Source: Azospirillum brasilense
Lineage (GTDB): Bacteria > Pseudomonadota > Alphaproteobacteria > Azospirillales > Azospirillaceae
NCBI RefSeq assembly: GCF_007827795.1
Contig: NZ_VITI01000023.1
Span: 1 to 64,000, forward strand
DNA length: 64,000 nucleotides
Direction: 5' to 3'
The notes beneath the pieces were generated by a model. The model was not told the origin of the DNA, searched no databases, and saw only the letters and a list, made by a program, of their open reading frames with translations. Below, one piece after another: positions 53,420 to 62,361 of the stretch. Every line of letters begins with the position of its first letter. Within the stretch, counting starts at the first letter, position 1. The position numbers and the translations under genes were made by a program.

Positions 53420-53575
53420 CTGCGTCCATCGATTGGATCTGAAATCGGTACAATGTTGTCCAGGCTGGATGGGTAATCAAGCCGGACCTCGGGTGCTAGT
53501 TGCTGGACATGCGTGGTGGCCAAAACGCGGGCCACCGCGGAACCCGATCTCTGGACTGATCCCAAGGACAGGCAA

Positions 53576-54535
53576 ATGAAGTCACACACGCTCCTGCTGG
53601 CCGTTGGCCTTCTGTTCGCCGCCATCCCGACCGGCCATGCCACCGACAGGACCGCCGGCCACACTGCCGCCCCGTCGGCGACCCAACCCTCTCCGGCCGG
53701 CATCTACCGCTTCGCGGTCGGCGACCTCCGCGTCACCGCACTCAGCGACGGCACCCTGCCGCTCGGCATCAAGCCGCTGGTGCAAGGGTTGCAGCCGGAG
53801 CGCATCGATGCGCTTCTGGCCGAGCGGTTCGAGCGCGATCCGCTGGAAACCTCGATCAACGCCTTCCTGATCGACGCAGGGTCGCGCCTGCTGTTGGTCG
53901 ACACCGGTGCGGGCCAGCTGTTCGGTCCCTATGGCGGAAAGCTCCCGGTCAGCCTGGCCGCCGCCGGCTATCGCCCGGATCAGGTGACCGACATCCTCAT
54001 CACCCATATCCACACCGACCATTCCGGCGGGCTGGCGCTGGATGGAAGGATCATGTTCCCGAACGCCACCGTTCATGTCGGCCAGGCCGACCTGGATTTC
54101 TTCCTCAACCGCGACAATGTCGCCAGGGGCTTGCAGCCCCGCCACTACGATGAGGCGGTCGCCACGGTCGGCCCCTACCTCAAGGCGGGCAAGGTCAAGC
54201 CCTTCACCGAACAGTCGGAAATCCTGCCGGGCGTCACGGCGATCCACACGCCCGGCCACGCCTTCTATCGGGTAACGAGCCGGAGCGAGAGCATCGAGTT
54301 CTGGGGCGACATCATCCATGTCGGCCCTGTGCAGTTCCCTCATCCGGAAGCCACCGTCTCCTTCGACGTCGACCAGGACGCCGCACGCGCCCAGCGTCTG
54401 AAACGCTTCGCCCACGAGGCCGGCAGCGGCCAACTGACCGCCGCCGCCCATCTCAGTTTCCCCGGCCTCGGCCGCCTGCGGCGCGACGGCGATGGCTACC
54501 ACTGGGTACCAGTGGAATACCGCAACCGCGAGTGA
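53576..54535 (+). CDS. Exported metallo-beta-lactamase-fold hydrolase
   Basis: The 319-residue protein has a signal peptide (MKSHTLLLAVGLLFAAIPTGHA). The MBL zinc motif is ILITHIHTDHSGGLALDG, with downstream ligands in TAIHTPGHAFYRV, FWGDIIHVGPVQ and AAHLSFPGLG. These are typical of periplasmic MBL-fold hydrolases of the lactonase/quorum-quenching-like group. The substrate is unknown. The start has AAGGACA upstream. It is divergent from a LysR gene. Confidence 0.9.
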   Translation: MKSHTLLLAVGLLFAAIPTGHATDRTAGHTAAPSATQPSPAGIYRFAVGDLRVTALSDGTLPLGIKPLVQGLQPERIDALLAERFERDPLETSINAFLIDAGSRLLLVDTGAGQLFGPYGGKLPVSLAAAGYRPDQVTDILITHIHTDHSGGLALDGRIMFPNATVHVGQADLDFFLNRDNVARGLQPRHYDEAVATVGPYLKAGKVKPFTEQSEILPGVTAIHTPGHAFYRVTSRSESIEFWGDIIHVGPVQFPHPEATVSFDVDQDAARAQRLKRFAHEAGSGQLTAAAHLSFPGLGRLRRDGDGYHWVPVEYRNRE

Positions 54536-54725
54536 AGGCGCGAAGATCGGCGTTCCCAGTCGACCGCATGTCAAAAGCCCCGTTTGCCCACCTGCCGATT
54601 ATGCGGCGGACCCGAAAAAGCCATTCGAATCCCGGCCGATTATTCCGGTCGGCCTCCGTCGCTAACTTCTGGACCAAGCCGGCCGATCGACCGGCACCCG
54701 AACCAGCAACGAAGAGGCAGCCATC

Positions 54726-55487
54726 ATGACCAGCATCGTCAACACGGTAAACGAAGTCGAAGGCAAGGTCGCCATCGTGACCGGTGCGGCCAGCGGCATC
54801 GGCCGCGCCACCGTGGAACTGCTGCACGCCCGCGGCGCCCGGGTGATCGCCGAAGACATCAACCCCGCGGTGGAGGAACTGGCCCGTCCGGGTCTGGTGC
54901 CGCTCGTCGCCGACATCGCCGCCGACGGCAGCGCCGAACGGGCGGTGGAACTGGCGGTGGAGCGCTTCGGCGCGCTCGACATCCTCGTCAACAATGCCGG
55001 CCGCATCATCTACAAGCCGCTGGCCGAGACCAGCCGCGAGGAGTGGGAGGGCATTCTGGCGACCAACGTCACCGGCGCCTTCCTGCATTCCCGCGAAGCG
55101 ATGAAGGCGATGATGCCGCGCAAGAGCGGCGCCATCGTCAACATCGCCTCCTACGCCTCCTATTTCGCTTTCCCCGGCATCGCCGCCTACACCGCGTCGA
55201 AGGGCGCCCTGGCGCAGCTGACCCGCACCCAGGCGCTGGAGGCGATCCCGCACGGCATCCGCGTCAACGCCATCGGCGTCGGCGACGTGGTGACCAACAT
55301 CCTCAACCACTTCATGGACAACGGCCGCGACTTCCTGGCCGACCACGGCAAGGCCGCCCCCATCGGCCGCGCCGCCCAGCCCGAGGAGATCGCCGAGGTC
55401 GTCGCCTTCCTGGCGTCCGACCGCGCCAGCTTCATGGTCGGCGCGGTGGTGATGGCCGACGGCGGCATGACCGTCACGGCCGGTTGA
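54726..55487 (+). CDS. SDR-family oxidoreductase
   Basis: This is a classical short-chain dehydrogenase of 253 residues. It shows AIVTGAASGIGRATVELL, NNAGRIIYKPL, and catalytic Ser/Tyr-x3-Lys in AIVNIASYASYFAFPGIAAYTASKGALAQL. The end motif SDRASFMVGAVVMADGGMTVTAG is typical of 3-oxoacyl or sugar/sterol dehydrogenases. It opens a plus-strand run with a quinol monooxygenase-like gene and two more SDR genes. Confidence 0.92.
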   Translation: MTSIVNTVNEVEGKVAIVTGAASGIGRATVELLHARGARVIAEDINPAVEELARPGLVPLVADIAADGSAERAVELAVERFGALDILVNNAGRIIYKPLAETSREEWEGILATNVTGAFLHSREAMKAMMPRKSGAIVNIASYASYFAFPGIAAYTASKGALAQLTRTQALEAIPHGIRVNAIGVGDVVTNILNHFMDNGRDFLADHGKAAPIGRAAQPEEIAEVVAFLASDRASFMVGAVVMADGGMTVTAG

Positions 55488-55535
55488 GGCGCAGCAGCGC
55501 CACCCATTGTCCCCTCAGCACGGAGCTGTTCCGCG

Positions 55536-55847
55536 ATGAAGATCTTGACCAAGGCGGCGTTCTTCGCCGCCAAACCGGGAAAGGGCGAGGCGCTCGGCGC
55601 CCGCCTGCTCGCCCTCGTCGAACCGACCCGGACCGAACTCGGATGCCTGCGCTACGACATCCACCGCTCGGATGAGGATGCGGACTCGTGGTTCGTTTAC
55701 GAGAACTGGGCAACCCAGGACGATTTCGACGCCCATATGCGCACGCCCTATGTCCAGTCCTTCATGGCCACCCTGCCCGACCTCTGCACGGACGGCGTCA
55801 CGATCCACACCGCATACCGGCTGACCTCCAATTTCGCCCCACGCTGA
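55536..55847 (+). CDS. Antibiotic-biosynthesis-monooxygenase (ABM) domain protein
   Basis: The 103-residue ferredoxin-like-fold protein reads KAAFFAAKPGKGEALGARLLALVEPTRTELGCLRYDIHRSDEDADSWFVYENWATQDDFDAHMRTPYVQSF. That is the ABM/YgiN quinol-monooxygenase-like pattern. It is probably cytosolic, acting on quinols or small aromatic compounds. It lies between two SDR genes. Confidence 0.88.
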   Translation: MKILTKAAFFAAKPGKGEALGARLLALVEPTRTELGCLRYDIHRSDEDADSWFVYENWATQDDFDAHMRTPYVQSFMATLPDLCTDGVTIHTAYRLTSNFAPR

Positions 55848-55866
55848 TCCCCAACAGGAGATTGCG

Positions 55867-56715
55867 ATGAAAAGCAATGACCAGCGCGTCTGGTTGGTGA
55901 CCGGATGCTCCACCGGCTTCGGCCGGCATATCGCCGGCCACCTTCTCGATATCGGGCAGAAGGTGGTCGTCACCGCCCGCAAGCCCCATCAGATCCAGGA
56001 CCTTGCCCAGCGTGGCGACGCCCTGATTCTGCCGCTTGACGTAACCGACCCCGCCCAGACGCGGGACGCCGTTCAACAGGCGGAAGCCCGGTTCGGCCGG
56101 GTCGACGTTCTGGTGAACAACGCCGGAATCGGCTATTTCGCCGCCGTGGAGGAGAGCGACGAGGCGCAGGTCCGGGCGATGTTCGAGGTGAACCTCTTCG
56201 GAGCCGCCTCGACGATCCGTGCCGTGCTGCCCGGCATGCGCCGCCGCCGAAGCGGCACCATCGTCAACCTGACTTCCGTTGGCGGACTGGAAGGCTTTCC
56301 GGCCGTCGGCTTCTATTGCGCGACGAAATACGCGGTGGAGGGCCTGTCCGACAGCCTGCGCATCGAGACGGCGCCGCTCGGCATTCACGTGATGACGGTG
56401 GAGCCCGGCGCCTTCCGCACGGAATGGGCCGGCTCCTCCATCGAGGCGGCCGGCACCATCGCCGACTACGACGCGACCGCAGGCGAGGCCCGCCGGGCCT
56501 ATCGTGACTCAGTGGGGCAACAGCCGGGCGACCCCACCCGTGCGGCGCAGGCAATCGCATCCGCGGTGCTGTCGACCAATCCACCCAAGCGCCTGCTGCT
56601 TGGCAACGACGCCTACACCGTGGCCATGGCCAAGCTGGAGGAGATGGGCCGCGAGTTCCGCGCCTGGGAGACTCTGACCCGCAGCACGGAATTCACCGAC
56701 GCGTCCAGGAACTGA
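55867..56715 (+). CDS. SDR-family oxidoreductase (hydroxysteroid-dehydrogenase-like)
   Basis: The 282-residue protein has VWLVTGCSTGFGRHIAGHLL, NNAGIGYFAAVEE, and Ser/Tyr-x3-Lys in TIVNLTSVGGLEGFPAVGFYCATKYAVEGLSDSL. VEPGAFRTEWAG follows. This is the subgroup in which a cofactor-binding Gly-rich motif is TGCSTGFG. It is closely related to the SDR at 58745. It is probably NADP-dependent, substrate unknown. It lies 20 bases after the ABM gene. Confidence 0.91.
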   Translation: MKSNDQRVWLVTGCSTGFGRHIAGHLLDIGQKVVVTARKPHQIQDLAQRGDALILPLDVTDPAQTRDAVQQAEARFGRVDVLVNNAGIGYFAAVEESDEAQVRAMFEVNLFGAASTIRAVLPGMRRRRSGTIVNLTSVGGLEGFPAVGFYCATKYAVEGLSDSLRIETAPLGIHVMTVEPGAFRTEWAGSSIEAAGTIADYDATAGEARRAYRDSVGQQPGDPTRAAQAIASAVLSTNPPKRLLLGNDAYTVAMAKLEEMGREFRAWETLTRSTEFTDASRN

Positions 56716-56755
56716 CCCGGCCCACCGCTCCACACCATCATTCAGGGGAGATCCC

Positions 56756-57523
56756 ATGAACAGGTTCACAGGAAAGGTGATCATCGTGACCGGTGGCGGT
56801 TCGGGTATTGGCGAGGCCGCCGTCCGCCGCTTTCTCGCCGAAGGTGCCAGCGTGGTCATTACCGGCCGCAACAGGGACCGTCTGGAAAAAGCCGCCGCGG
56901 ACATGGCACAGGACCGCATCCTTCTGTTCCCGGCCGACGTGTCAAAACGGCCGGACTGCGATGCCGTGGTCAGCGCCGCGGTCGAGCGGTTCGGACGGAT
57001 CGATACGCTGGTCAACGCCGCCGGCATGAATCTGGTCGGCACGGTGGACGACACGTCGGACGAAGACTGGCGGGCTTGCATGGGCGCCGATGTCGACAGC
57101 GTCTTCTTCCTGAGCCGGGCCGCGCTGCCGCATCTGCGCAAGACGAAGGGTTCGATCGTGAATGTCGGATCGGTGTCCTCCCTTGGCGGCGGCTGGAGCC
57201 ATGCGGGCTATAACGCCGCCAAGGCGGCGGTCGCCAATCTGACCCGGTCGGTCGCCTGCGACAACGGCAAGTACGGCGTGCGCGCCAACACGGTGTGCCC
57301 CGGCCTGACCGTGACCGGCATGGTCGACGCGATCATGGAGGACGAGGCGCTGCTCGAAAAGGCATGGGAGCGCATCCCGTTGCGCCGGGCCGGCAAGCCG
57401 GAGGAGATCGCATCTGCCATTGCGTTCCTGGCGAGCAACGAGGCCCAGTGGATCACCGGCGCCACCCTCGCCGTCGATGGCGGTCAGACCTGCACCGACG
57501 GCGGACCCGAATGGGGAAAATAG
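56756..57523 (+). CDS. SDR-family oxidoreductase
   Basis: The 255-residue protein has VIIVTGGGSGIGEAAVRRFL, NAAGMNLVGTVDD, and Ser/Tyr-x3-Lys in SIVNVGSVSSLGGGWSHAGYNAAKAAVANL. The end motif NEAQWITGATLAVDGGQTCTDG is present. It is a classical SDR; the substrate cannot be told from sequence. It is followed by a 147-bp gap to an AraC-type gene on the same strand, which holds no recognised feature. Confidence 0.92.
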   Translation: MNRFTGKVIIVTGGGSGIGEAAVRRFLAEGASVVITGRNRDRLEKAAADMAQDRILLFPADVSKRPDCDAVVSAAVERFGRIDTLVNAAGMNLVGTVDDTSDEDWRACMGADVDSVFFLSRAALPHLRKTKGSIVNVGSVSSLGGGWSHAGYNAAKAAVANLTRSVACDNGKYGVRANTVCPGLTVTGMVDAIMEDEALLEKAWERIPLRRAGKPEEIASAIAFLASNEAQWITGATLAVDGGQTCTDGGPEWGK

Positions 57524-57670
57524 GGCGACCGGCAATTCGACAGGCTGCCCCCCTGGTCCGATCCTCGCGAAGGGTTGCACGATCCTCCACGGGATCGACC
57601 GGGGGACTGGGTGCGTCGGGGCAAACACGCTAGGATGGCAGGCTGCGGATTGACCGGAACGGAAAATGCC

Positions 57671-58600
57671 ATGTTCATGGAGACTGAATTTTCGCTGATC
57701 CTGGGCCGCGTCACCTCCGACCTGGGGGACGGCGTCCACGAAACGCAAATTTCCCGGCTGGCGGTGATCCGCGCCAGCAGTCCCACCGAACAACTTCACA
57801 CCGTCTATGAGCCCTCCGTATGCTTCGTCGCGCGCGGGGCGAAGCGCACTATCGCCGGCGACCAGATCCTGGACTACCGCGCCGGCCAGTATCTCGCGGT
57901 CTCGCTCGATCTGCCAGTGATCGGGCAGGTGACGCAGGCGACGGCAGACAGCCCCTACCTGTGCCTGCGCCTGACGCTGGATCCGGCATTGCTGAGCGGC
58001 CTGATACTGGAAGCGGGATTGAAGGCGCCGCCGCAGGCCGACCAGGGACTTGGCCTGACGACCAGCCTCGCCACGCCGGAGATGATCGACGCGGCGGCCC
58101 GGATGGCGCGTCTGCTGGAGACGCCCGACGCCATCCCGGTGCTGGCGCCGCTGGTGGAACGCGAACTGCTCTATCGGCTGCTGACCGCCGACCAGGGCAG
58201 CCTGCTGCACCGGATCGCACTGGGTGAGAGCCGCACCGCGCAGATCGGTCGCGCGGTGAAGTGGATCAAGGACAATTTCCGCGAGCCGCTGCGCATCGAA
58301 ACCGTGGCCGCCAAGGCCAACATGAGCCCGTCGGCCTTCCACCAGCATTTCAAGGAGGTCACGGCGCTCAGCCCCCTCCAGTACCAGAAGCAATTGCGGC
58401 TGCAGGAGGCGCGGCGGCTGATCCTGGCCAATCTGACCGACGCCGCCAGCGCCGGCTTCGCCGTGGGCTATGGCAGCCCGTCGCAGTTCAGCCGCGAATA
58501 TGCCCGTCTGTTCGGGTTGCCGCCCATCCGCGACGCCGCCCGCCTGCGCTCCTCCATGACCGGCGGCGACGCCGGAGCACGGCAGGCCGCGCAGGCCTGA
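57671..58600 (+). CDS. AraC-family transcriptional regulator
   Basis: The 309-residue regulator has an N-terminal cupin-like domain of the AraC_N type (TPSEQLHTVYEPSVCFVARGAKRTIAGDQI-like region). The C-terminal double helix-turn-helix has PLRIETVAAKANMSPSAFHQHFKEVTALSPLQYQKQLRLQEARRLI and AVGYGSPSQFSREYARLFGLPP. ATG 57671 is chosen; the open frame upstream lacks coding character. It precedes an SDR gene and is flanked by SDR genes on both sides, so its targets are likely these oxidoreductases. Confidence 0.9.
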   Translation: MFMETEFSLILGRVTSDLGDGVHETQISRLAVIRASSPTEQLHTVYEPSVCFVARGAKRTIAGDQILDYRAGQYLAVSLDLPVIGQVTQATADSPYLCLRLTLDPALLSGLILEAGLKAPPQADQGLGLTTSLATPEMIDAAARMARLLETPDAIPVLAPLVERELLYRLLTADQGSLLHRIALGESRTAQIGRAVKWIKDNFREPLRIETVAAKANMSPSAFHQHFKEVTALSPLQYQKQLRLQEARRLILANLTDAASAGFAVGYGSPSQFSREYARLFGLPPIRDAARLRSSMTGGDAGARQAAQA

Positions 58601-58744
58601 CGCCCACGAGCGGACCGGAAGGTCTGGAGGATCAGGCAATCCTGCCGGACCTCTGGTCTACAGGGTGAAGCCTGTCCGCCCCTATTCTTCCTTCATCGGA
58701 ACCGCACGCGACGGCGGTTCTCCAGCGAAGAAGGAAGACGGAAA

Positions 58745-59581
58745 ATGAGCAAGATCTGGTTCATCACCGGCAGCGCGCGCGGCATCGGGGCGGAGGTGGC
58801 GAAGGCGGCTCTGGCGGCCGGCGACCGCGTGGTCGCCACCGGCCGCAAGCTCGACCAGTTGCAGGCGGTCTATGCCGACTACGGCGACCGCGTGCTGACG
58901 GTGGCGCTCGACGTCGCCGACGAGGTGCAGGCGGTGGCGGCGGCGCAGGCGGCGGTTGACCGCTTCGGGCGCATCGATGTCCTGGTCAACAACGCCGGCT
59001 TTGGCCAGCTCGGCCTGTTCGAGGAGATCGAGGCGGCGGATGTCGAGCGGCAATTCGCCACCAACGTGTTCGGCCTGTTCCACGTCACCCGCGCCGTCCT
59101 GCCGGTGATGCGCCGTCAGCGCTCTGGGCGCATCCTGAACCTCTCCTCCATTGGCGGCGTCCTCGGCTTCGCCGGTGCCTCGGTCTATTGCGCGGCGAAA
59201 TTCGCGGTGGAGGGCTTCTCGGACTCGTTGGCCCCGGAGGTGGCGCCCTTCGGCATTCACGTCACGGTGGTCGAGCCCGGCTTCTTCCGCACCGACTTCC
59301 TGGACGGCAGCTCGGTGCGCTACGGCTCCAAGCGGATCGAGGATTATGCCGCTCATTCCGCCGACATGCGGTCGAGCTATGACGGCTACAGCCACAAGCA
59401 GCCGGGCGATCCGGCCAAGCTGGCCGCCGCCATGGTCGAGTTGGCAGGCACGTCCGAGCCGCCCCGCCACTTCCTGGCCGGCTCCGACGCCGTGGAGATG
59501 GCCGACGGCGTGATCGACCGGCGCCGCGCCGAGATCGCCGCATGGCGTGACCGTTCGGTCGGCACCGACTTCGATGCCTGA
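58745..59581 (+). CDS. SDR-family oxidoreductase (hydroxysteroid-dehydrogenase-like)
   Basis: The 278-residue protein has IWFITGSARGIGAEVAKAAL, NNAGFGQLGLFEE, and Ser/Tyr-x3-Lys in RILNLSSIGGVLGFAGASVYCAAKFAVEGFSDSL. VEPGFFRTDFL follows. It is paralogous to the gene at 55867. It lies 144 bases after the araC-type gene. Confidence 0.92.
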   Translation: MSKIWFITGSARGIGAEVAKAALAAGDRVVATGRKLDQLQAVYADYGDRVLTVALDVADEVQAVAAAQAAVDRFGRIDVLVNNAGFGQLGLFEEIEAADVERQFATNVFGLFHVTRAVLPVMRRQRSGRILNLSSIGGVLGFAGASVYCAAKFAVEGFSDSLAPEVAPFGIHVTVVEPGFFRTDFLDGSSVRYGSKRIEDYAAHSADMRSSYDGYSHKQPGDPAKLAAAMVELAGTSEPPRHFLAGSDAVEMADGVIDRRRAEIAAWRDRSVGTDFDA

Positions 59582-59757
59582 CGCCACCGGGACCGGGGCG
59601 GCCACCGCATGCGGGGCCGCCCCGGCACGGGAGGATCGGGCAAGAACATCGTCACGACAGAGGAGATGCCCACATGCTCTGCATCGGGATCGTCACCGCT
59701 GTCAAACGACTTCAGGAACTGGACCGGGGACGACACGAGGAACTGGACCCTCGTACG

Positions 59758-60543
59758 TCATAGTGTGTTTCCGGTGACCGCCGGGGCCGGATTCGTCTTG
59801 AGCAGGCCGGCCCGCCGCTTCTCGCGCAGCCGGTAGCTGTCGCCGCGGATGGTGATGACGTGGCTGTGGTGAAGCAGCCGGTCGAGAATGGCGGTGGCTA
59901 CTACCGGATCGCCGAACACCGTTCCCCACTCGCTGACCGAACGGTTGCTGGTCACCAGCATGGAACCGCGCTCATAGCGGCGCGACACCAGCTGGAAGAA
60001 CAGGTGTGCGGCATTGGGCTCGAAGGGCAGGTAGCCGATCTCATCGACGATCAGCAGCTTGGCTTTGGCGTAGTGGGCCAGCTTGTCCTCCAGCCGCCCC
60101 TCGATGTGCGCCCGGGCGAGCGCGGTGATCAGCTCGGTCGCCTGCACGAACAGCACCGAGTAGCCGTGCCGCACCGCCTCGCGGCCGAGCGCCACGGCCA
60201 AGTGCGATTTCCCCACCCCCGGCGGCCCGAGCAGCAGCAGGGCGTCGCCGTTGGCCACCCAGCGGCACGCCGCCAAGTCCCGGATTTGCTTGGGATCGAG
60301 CGACGGCTGGGCGTCGAAGTCGAAGCCCTCCAGCGTGCGCACGAAGGGAAACTTGGCGATGCCCAGGCCCATCTGGATGCGCCGCTCCTCCCGGTGCGCC
60401 ACTTCCGCCTCGCACAGCAGGGCCAGGGTCTCGCGTAGGCTCAGCTCGCGCCGGGCGGCCTCGTCGAGCAGCGTGTCGAGGCGGTCGCGCAGCGCCGTCA
60501 GCTTCAGGCGCGCCAGCATCTCGGGTAGATGGTCGACGTCCAT
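59758..60543 (-). CDS. istB: IS21 helper ATPase IstB
   Basis: The 261-residue AAA+ ATPase has Walker A LLGPPGVGKSHLAVALG, Walker B KLLIVDEIGYLPF, and LVTSNRSVSEWGTVF near the end. It assists IstA in target handling. The ATG at 60543 overlaps the istA stop by one base (TGATG). The frame is intact. Confidence 0.95.
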   Translation of the reverse strand: MDVDHLPEMLARLKLTALRDRLDTLLDEAARRELSLRETLALLCEAEVAHREERRIQMGLGIAKFPFVRTLEGFDFDAQPSLDPKQIRDLAACRWVANGDALLLLGPPGVGKSHLAVALGREAVRHGYSVLFVQATELITALARAHIEGRLEDKLAHYAKAKLLIVDEIGYLPFEPNAAHLFFQLVSRRYERGSMLVTSNRSVSEWGTVFGDPVVATAILDRLLHHSHVITIRGDSYRLREKRRAGLLKTNPAPAVTGNTL

Positions 60544-61823
60544 CACCAGCCTCCCCCGATCAGTTGCTCGTACTCGCTCAGCGGTCGCAGCAACTCGGCC
60601 GACGGCAGCGCCGGGGGCGGCTTGGATGCGCCGAGCAGGCCAACGCGGTGATCGGCATCGATCACCCGTTCGCGGCGGCCATGCCGCTCGGCATGCCGGG
60701 CCACCTCCACCCCGGCCTGGAAGACATGAACCTGACTGTCGCTGATCCGCACCGTCACCGCCGTGCCGATCAGGCGCCACGGCACGCTGTAGCGGTTGGT
60801 ATCCACGTCCACAAAGCCATCGGCGTAGACTTGCCGGGTCAGCTCGCGGATTTGCCGGAACGGCGGCCGCCCCTCCAGTGGGCGCAAGGCATGCGCCTCA
60901 TCGCGGAGGAACCGCTCGACCGGCGGCTCGCCGGTGGTGCCGTGCACGCGCACGTCGGCGACCTCGCGCATCCACCACGCCAGATGTGCCTCCAGCGCCG
61001 CCCAGCCGGCGAAGCTGTGGCCGGCGATGGCGTTGCGCTTCACATAGCCGACGCCGCGCTCGTCCTTGCCCTTGGTGCGGGCCCGGTACGGCGCGCAGGC
61101 CCGCGGCCGAAAGCCCCAGTAGCGGGCAAAGGCATGGAACCGCTCGTTGAAGAGCACCTCGCGGGTTTCCGGATCGTGATGCGTGACCAGCGCCTTGGCG
61201 TTGTCCAGCAGGACCTCCTGAGGCAAACCGCCGAAGTGCCGGAACGCGCCCTCCAGGCCATCGAGCCAAGCCGACTGCCGTTCATGGCGAAAGGGTCGGA
61301 CGTAGAGCCGGCGCGAGTGCCCCAGCGTGGCGACGAACAGGTAGATTTTGCCCCGTGGTTCGCCGCCGACGGCGGCGCGCAACTCGCCGAAGTCGATCTG
61401 CAGCTGATGGCCCGGCGGCGTCTCGAAGCGGACCGTGGCCCGGGCCTCGGCGTCCAACTCGCGCCGCCACGGTGCCACAGCGCGTTCGACGGTGCGTAGG
61501 CCGACGCGCAGGCCGTGCTCGCGCTGGAGGTCCTGGCGCACGACATCGGCGTTGCCGCGATGGCGCCGGAAGCGTTCGGCCAGCCAGTTCTCCAGCCCAT
61601 CCAGCGTCTTGGGCCGAGGCGGGACCTTCGCCGGCGTCCAGCCGCCCGCCTCCAGGTAGCGCCGCACCGTCATGTGACTGCACCCGAGTTCCGTGGCGAT
61701 GCGCCGGACACCCCAGCCCAAGGCATGGAGCCGAAGCATGGCCGCAACCTCTTCCGGCGTCCTCATCACGTCTCTCCGCGGATCATTCCCCCGCGGCAAA
61801 ACGCTCTCTTCAACAACCGACAT
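60543..61823 (-). CDS. istA: IS21 transposase IstA
   Basis: The 426-residue transposase has an N-terminal helix-turn-helix (GWGVRRIATELGCSHMTVRRYLEAGGW). The rve catalytic core has HQLQIDFGELR (Asp), PQEVLLDNAKALV (Asp) and RTKGKDERGVGYVKRNAI (Glu). A Mu-transposase-like C-terminal domain (VDVDTNRYSVPWRLIGTAVTVRI) follows. The frame is intact, so the element may be active. It is transcribed ahead of istB. Confidence 0.95.
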   Translation of the reverse strand: MSVVEESVLPRGNDPRRDVMRTPEEVAAMLRLHALGWGVRRIATELGCSHMTVRRYLEAGGWTPAKVPPRPKTLDGLENWLAERFRRHRGNADVVRQDLQREHGLRVGLRTVERAVAPWRRELDAEARATVRFETPPGHQLQIDFGELRAAVGGEPRGKIYLFVATLGHSRRLYVRPFRHERQSAWLDGLEGAFRHFGGLPQEVLLDNAKALVTHHDPETREVLFNERFHAFARYWGFRPRACAPYRARTKGKDERGVGYVKRNAIAGHSFAGWAALEAHLAWWMREVADVRVHGTTGEPPVERFLRDEAHALRPLEGRPPFRQIRELTRQVYADGFVDVDTNRYSVPWRLIGTAVTVRISDSQVHVFQAGVEVARHAERHGRRERVIDADHRVGLLGASKPPPALPSAELLRPLSEYEQLIGGGW

Positions 61824-62196
61824 GCTGGCCTCACTCTTCAGAAGGAGGTCCAGTTCCTCATGTCGTTAAGGGTCCAGTTTGCCAAGACGCCCGACAACCG
61901 CGTCGCTTGGCCTGCTTCTGCTGGTCGGGAACGACCGCAATTTTCAGCTTCCGCCCCGCCATGAAAGGCGCCGGCCCGCCACCCCCTACCGGCCGAGAGG
62001 GGAGGAATTGCTGGGGTGAGGATCAGTCGGTGACCGCGCCGGACGAGGCGGACAGCCGCCGACCACCGGTTGCCACGCGCGCAACGGCGCATGACCAAAC
62101 GGCGTTCGCCGGGGGTCCTGCCGCCCGATAGGCTTCCTTCATCGGCTTCCATGCGGCGATGACGCCGCGGCGGATCACCTGACCAAGGATTCCATC

Positions 62197-62361
62197 ATGA
62201 GCAGCGGCTCCTTTCAGAAGACCGGCGCCGGCGTGACGACCACCGACGTCTCGCTGATGATCAACAATGCCGTGGCGCTCGCGCAGTCGAGCAGTTCCAT
62301 GTCACATGCCACCCTCGCATTGGAGCAGCCGGGCACAATCCAGCGGCTGGCCTCCCGATGA
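62197..62361 (+). CDS. Small 54-aa protein translationally coupled to the quinone oxidoreductase
   Basis: The ORF starts at ATG 62197 with AAGGA 8 bases upstream. It ends in a TGA that overlaps the next ATG (ATGA at 62358-62361). It encodes MSSGSFQKTGAGVTTTDVSL followed by a Ser/Ala-rich helical stretch and LASR at the end. No family is recognised. The overlap with the oxidoreductase start and the good ribosome site argue that it is real. Confidence 0.6.
   Translation: MSSGSFQKTGAGVTTTDVSLMINNAVALAQSSSSMSHATLALEQPGTIQRLASR

Larger units (their letters stand above)
59700..61896 (-). mobile_element. Complete IS21-family insertion sequence
   Basis: The element is 2197 bp with TGTC...GACA ends and imperfect terminal repeats containing AACTGGACC and GAGGAACTGGACC blocks at both ends. 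It carries istA and istB. The flanks show a perfect 5-bp direct duplication ACCGC (59695-59699 and 61897-61901), which suggests a recent insertion. Confidence 0.92.
59674..62019 (+). pseudogene. Small 47-codon ORF split by an IS21 insertion
   Basis: Bases 59674-59699 encode the first 8 codons (MLCIGIVT) plus two bases, and the IS21 element then interrupts. After removal of the element and one copy of the 5-bp duplication, the frame continues at 61902-62019 (ASLGLLLLVGNDRNFQLPP...) to a TGA. The reconstructed product is a 47-residue peptide with a hydrophobic segment at about residues 3-18. AGAGGAG lies upstream of the ATG. Whether it was ever translated is not known. Confidence 0.55.
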
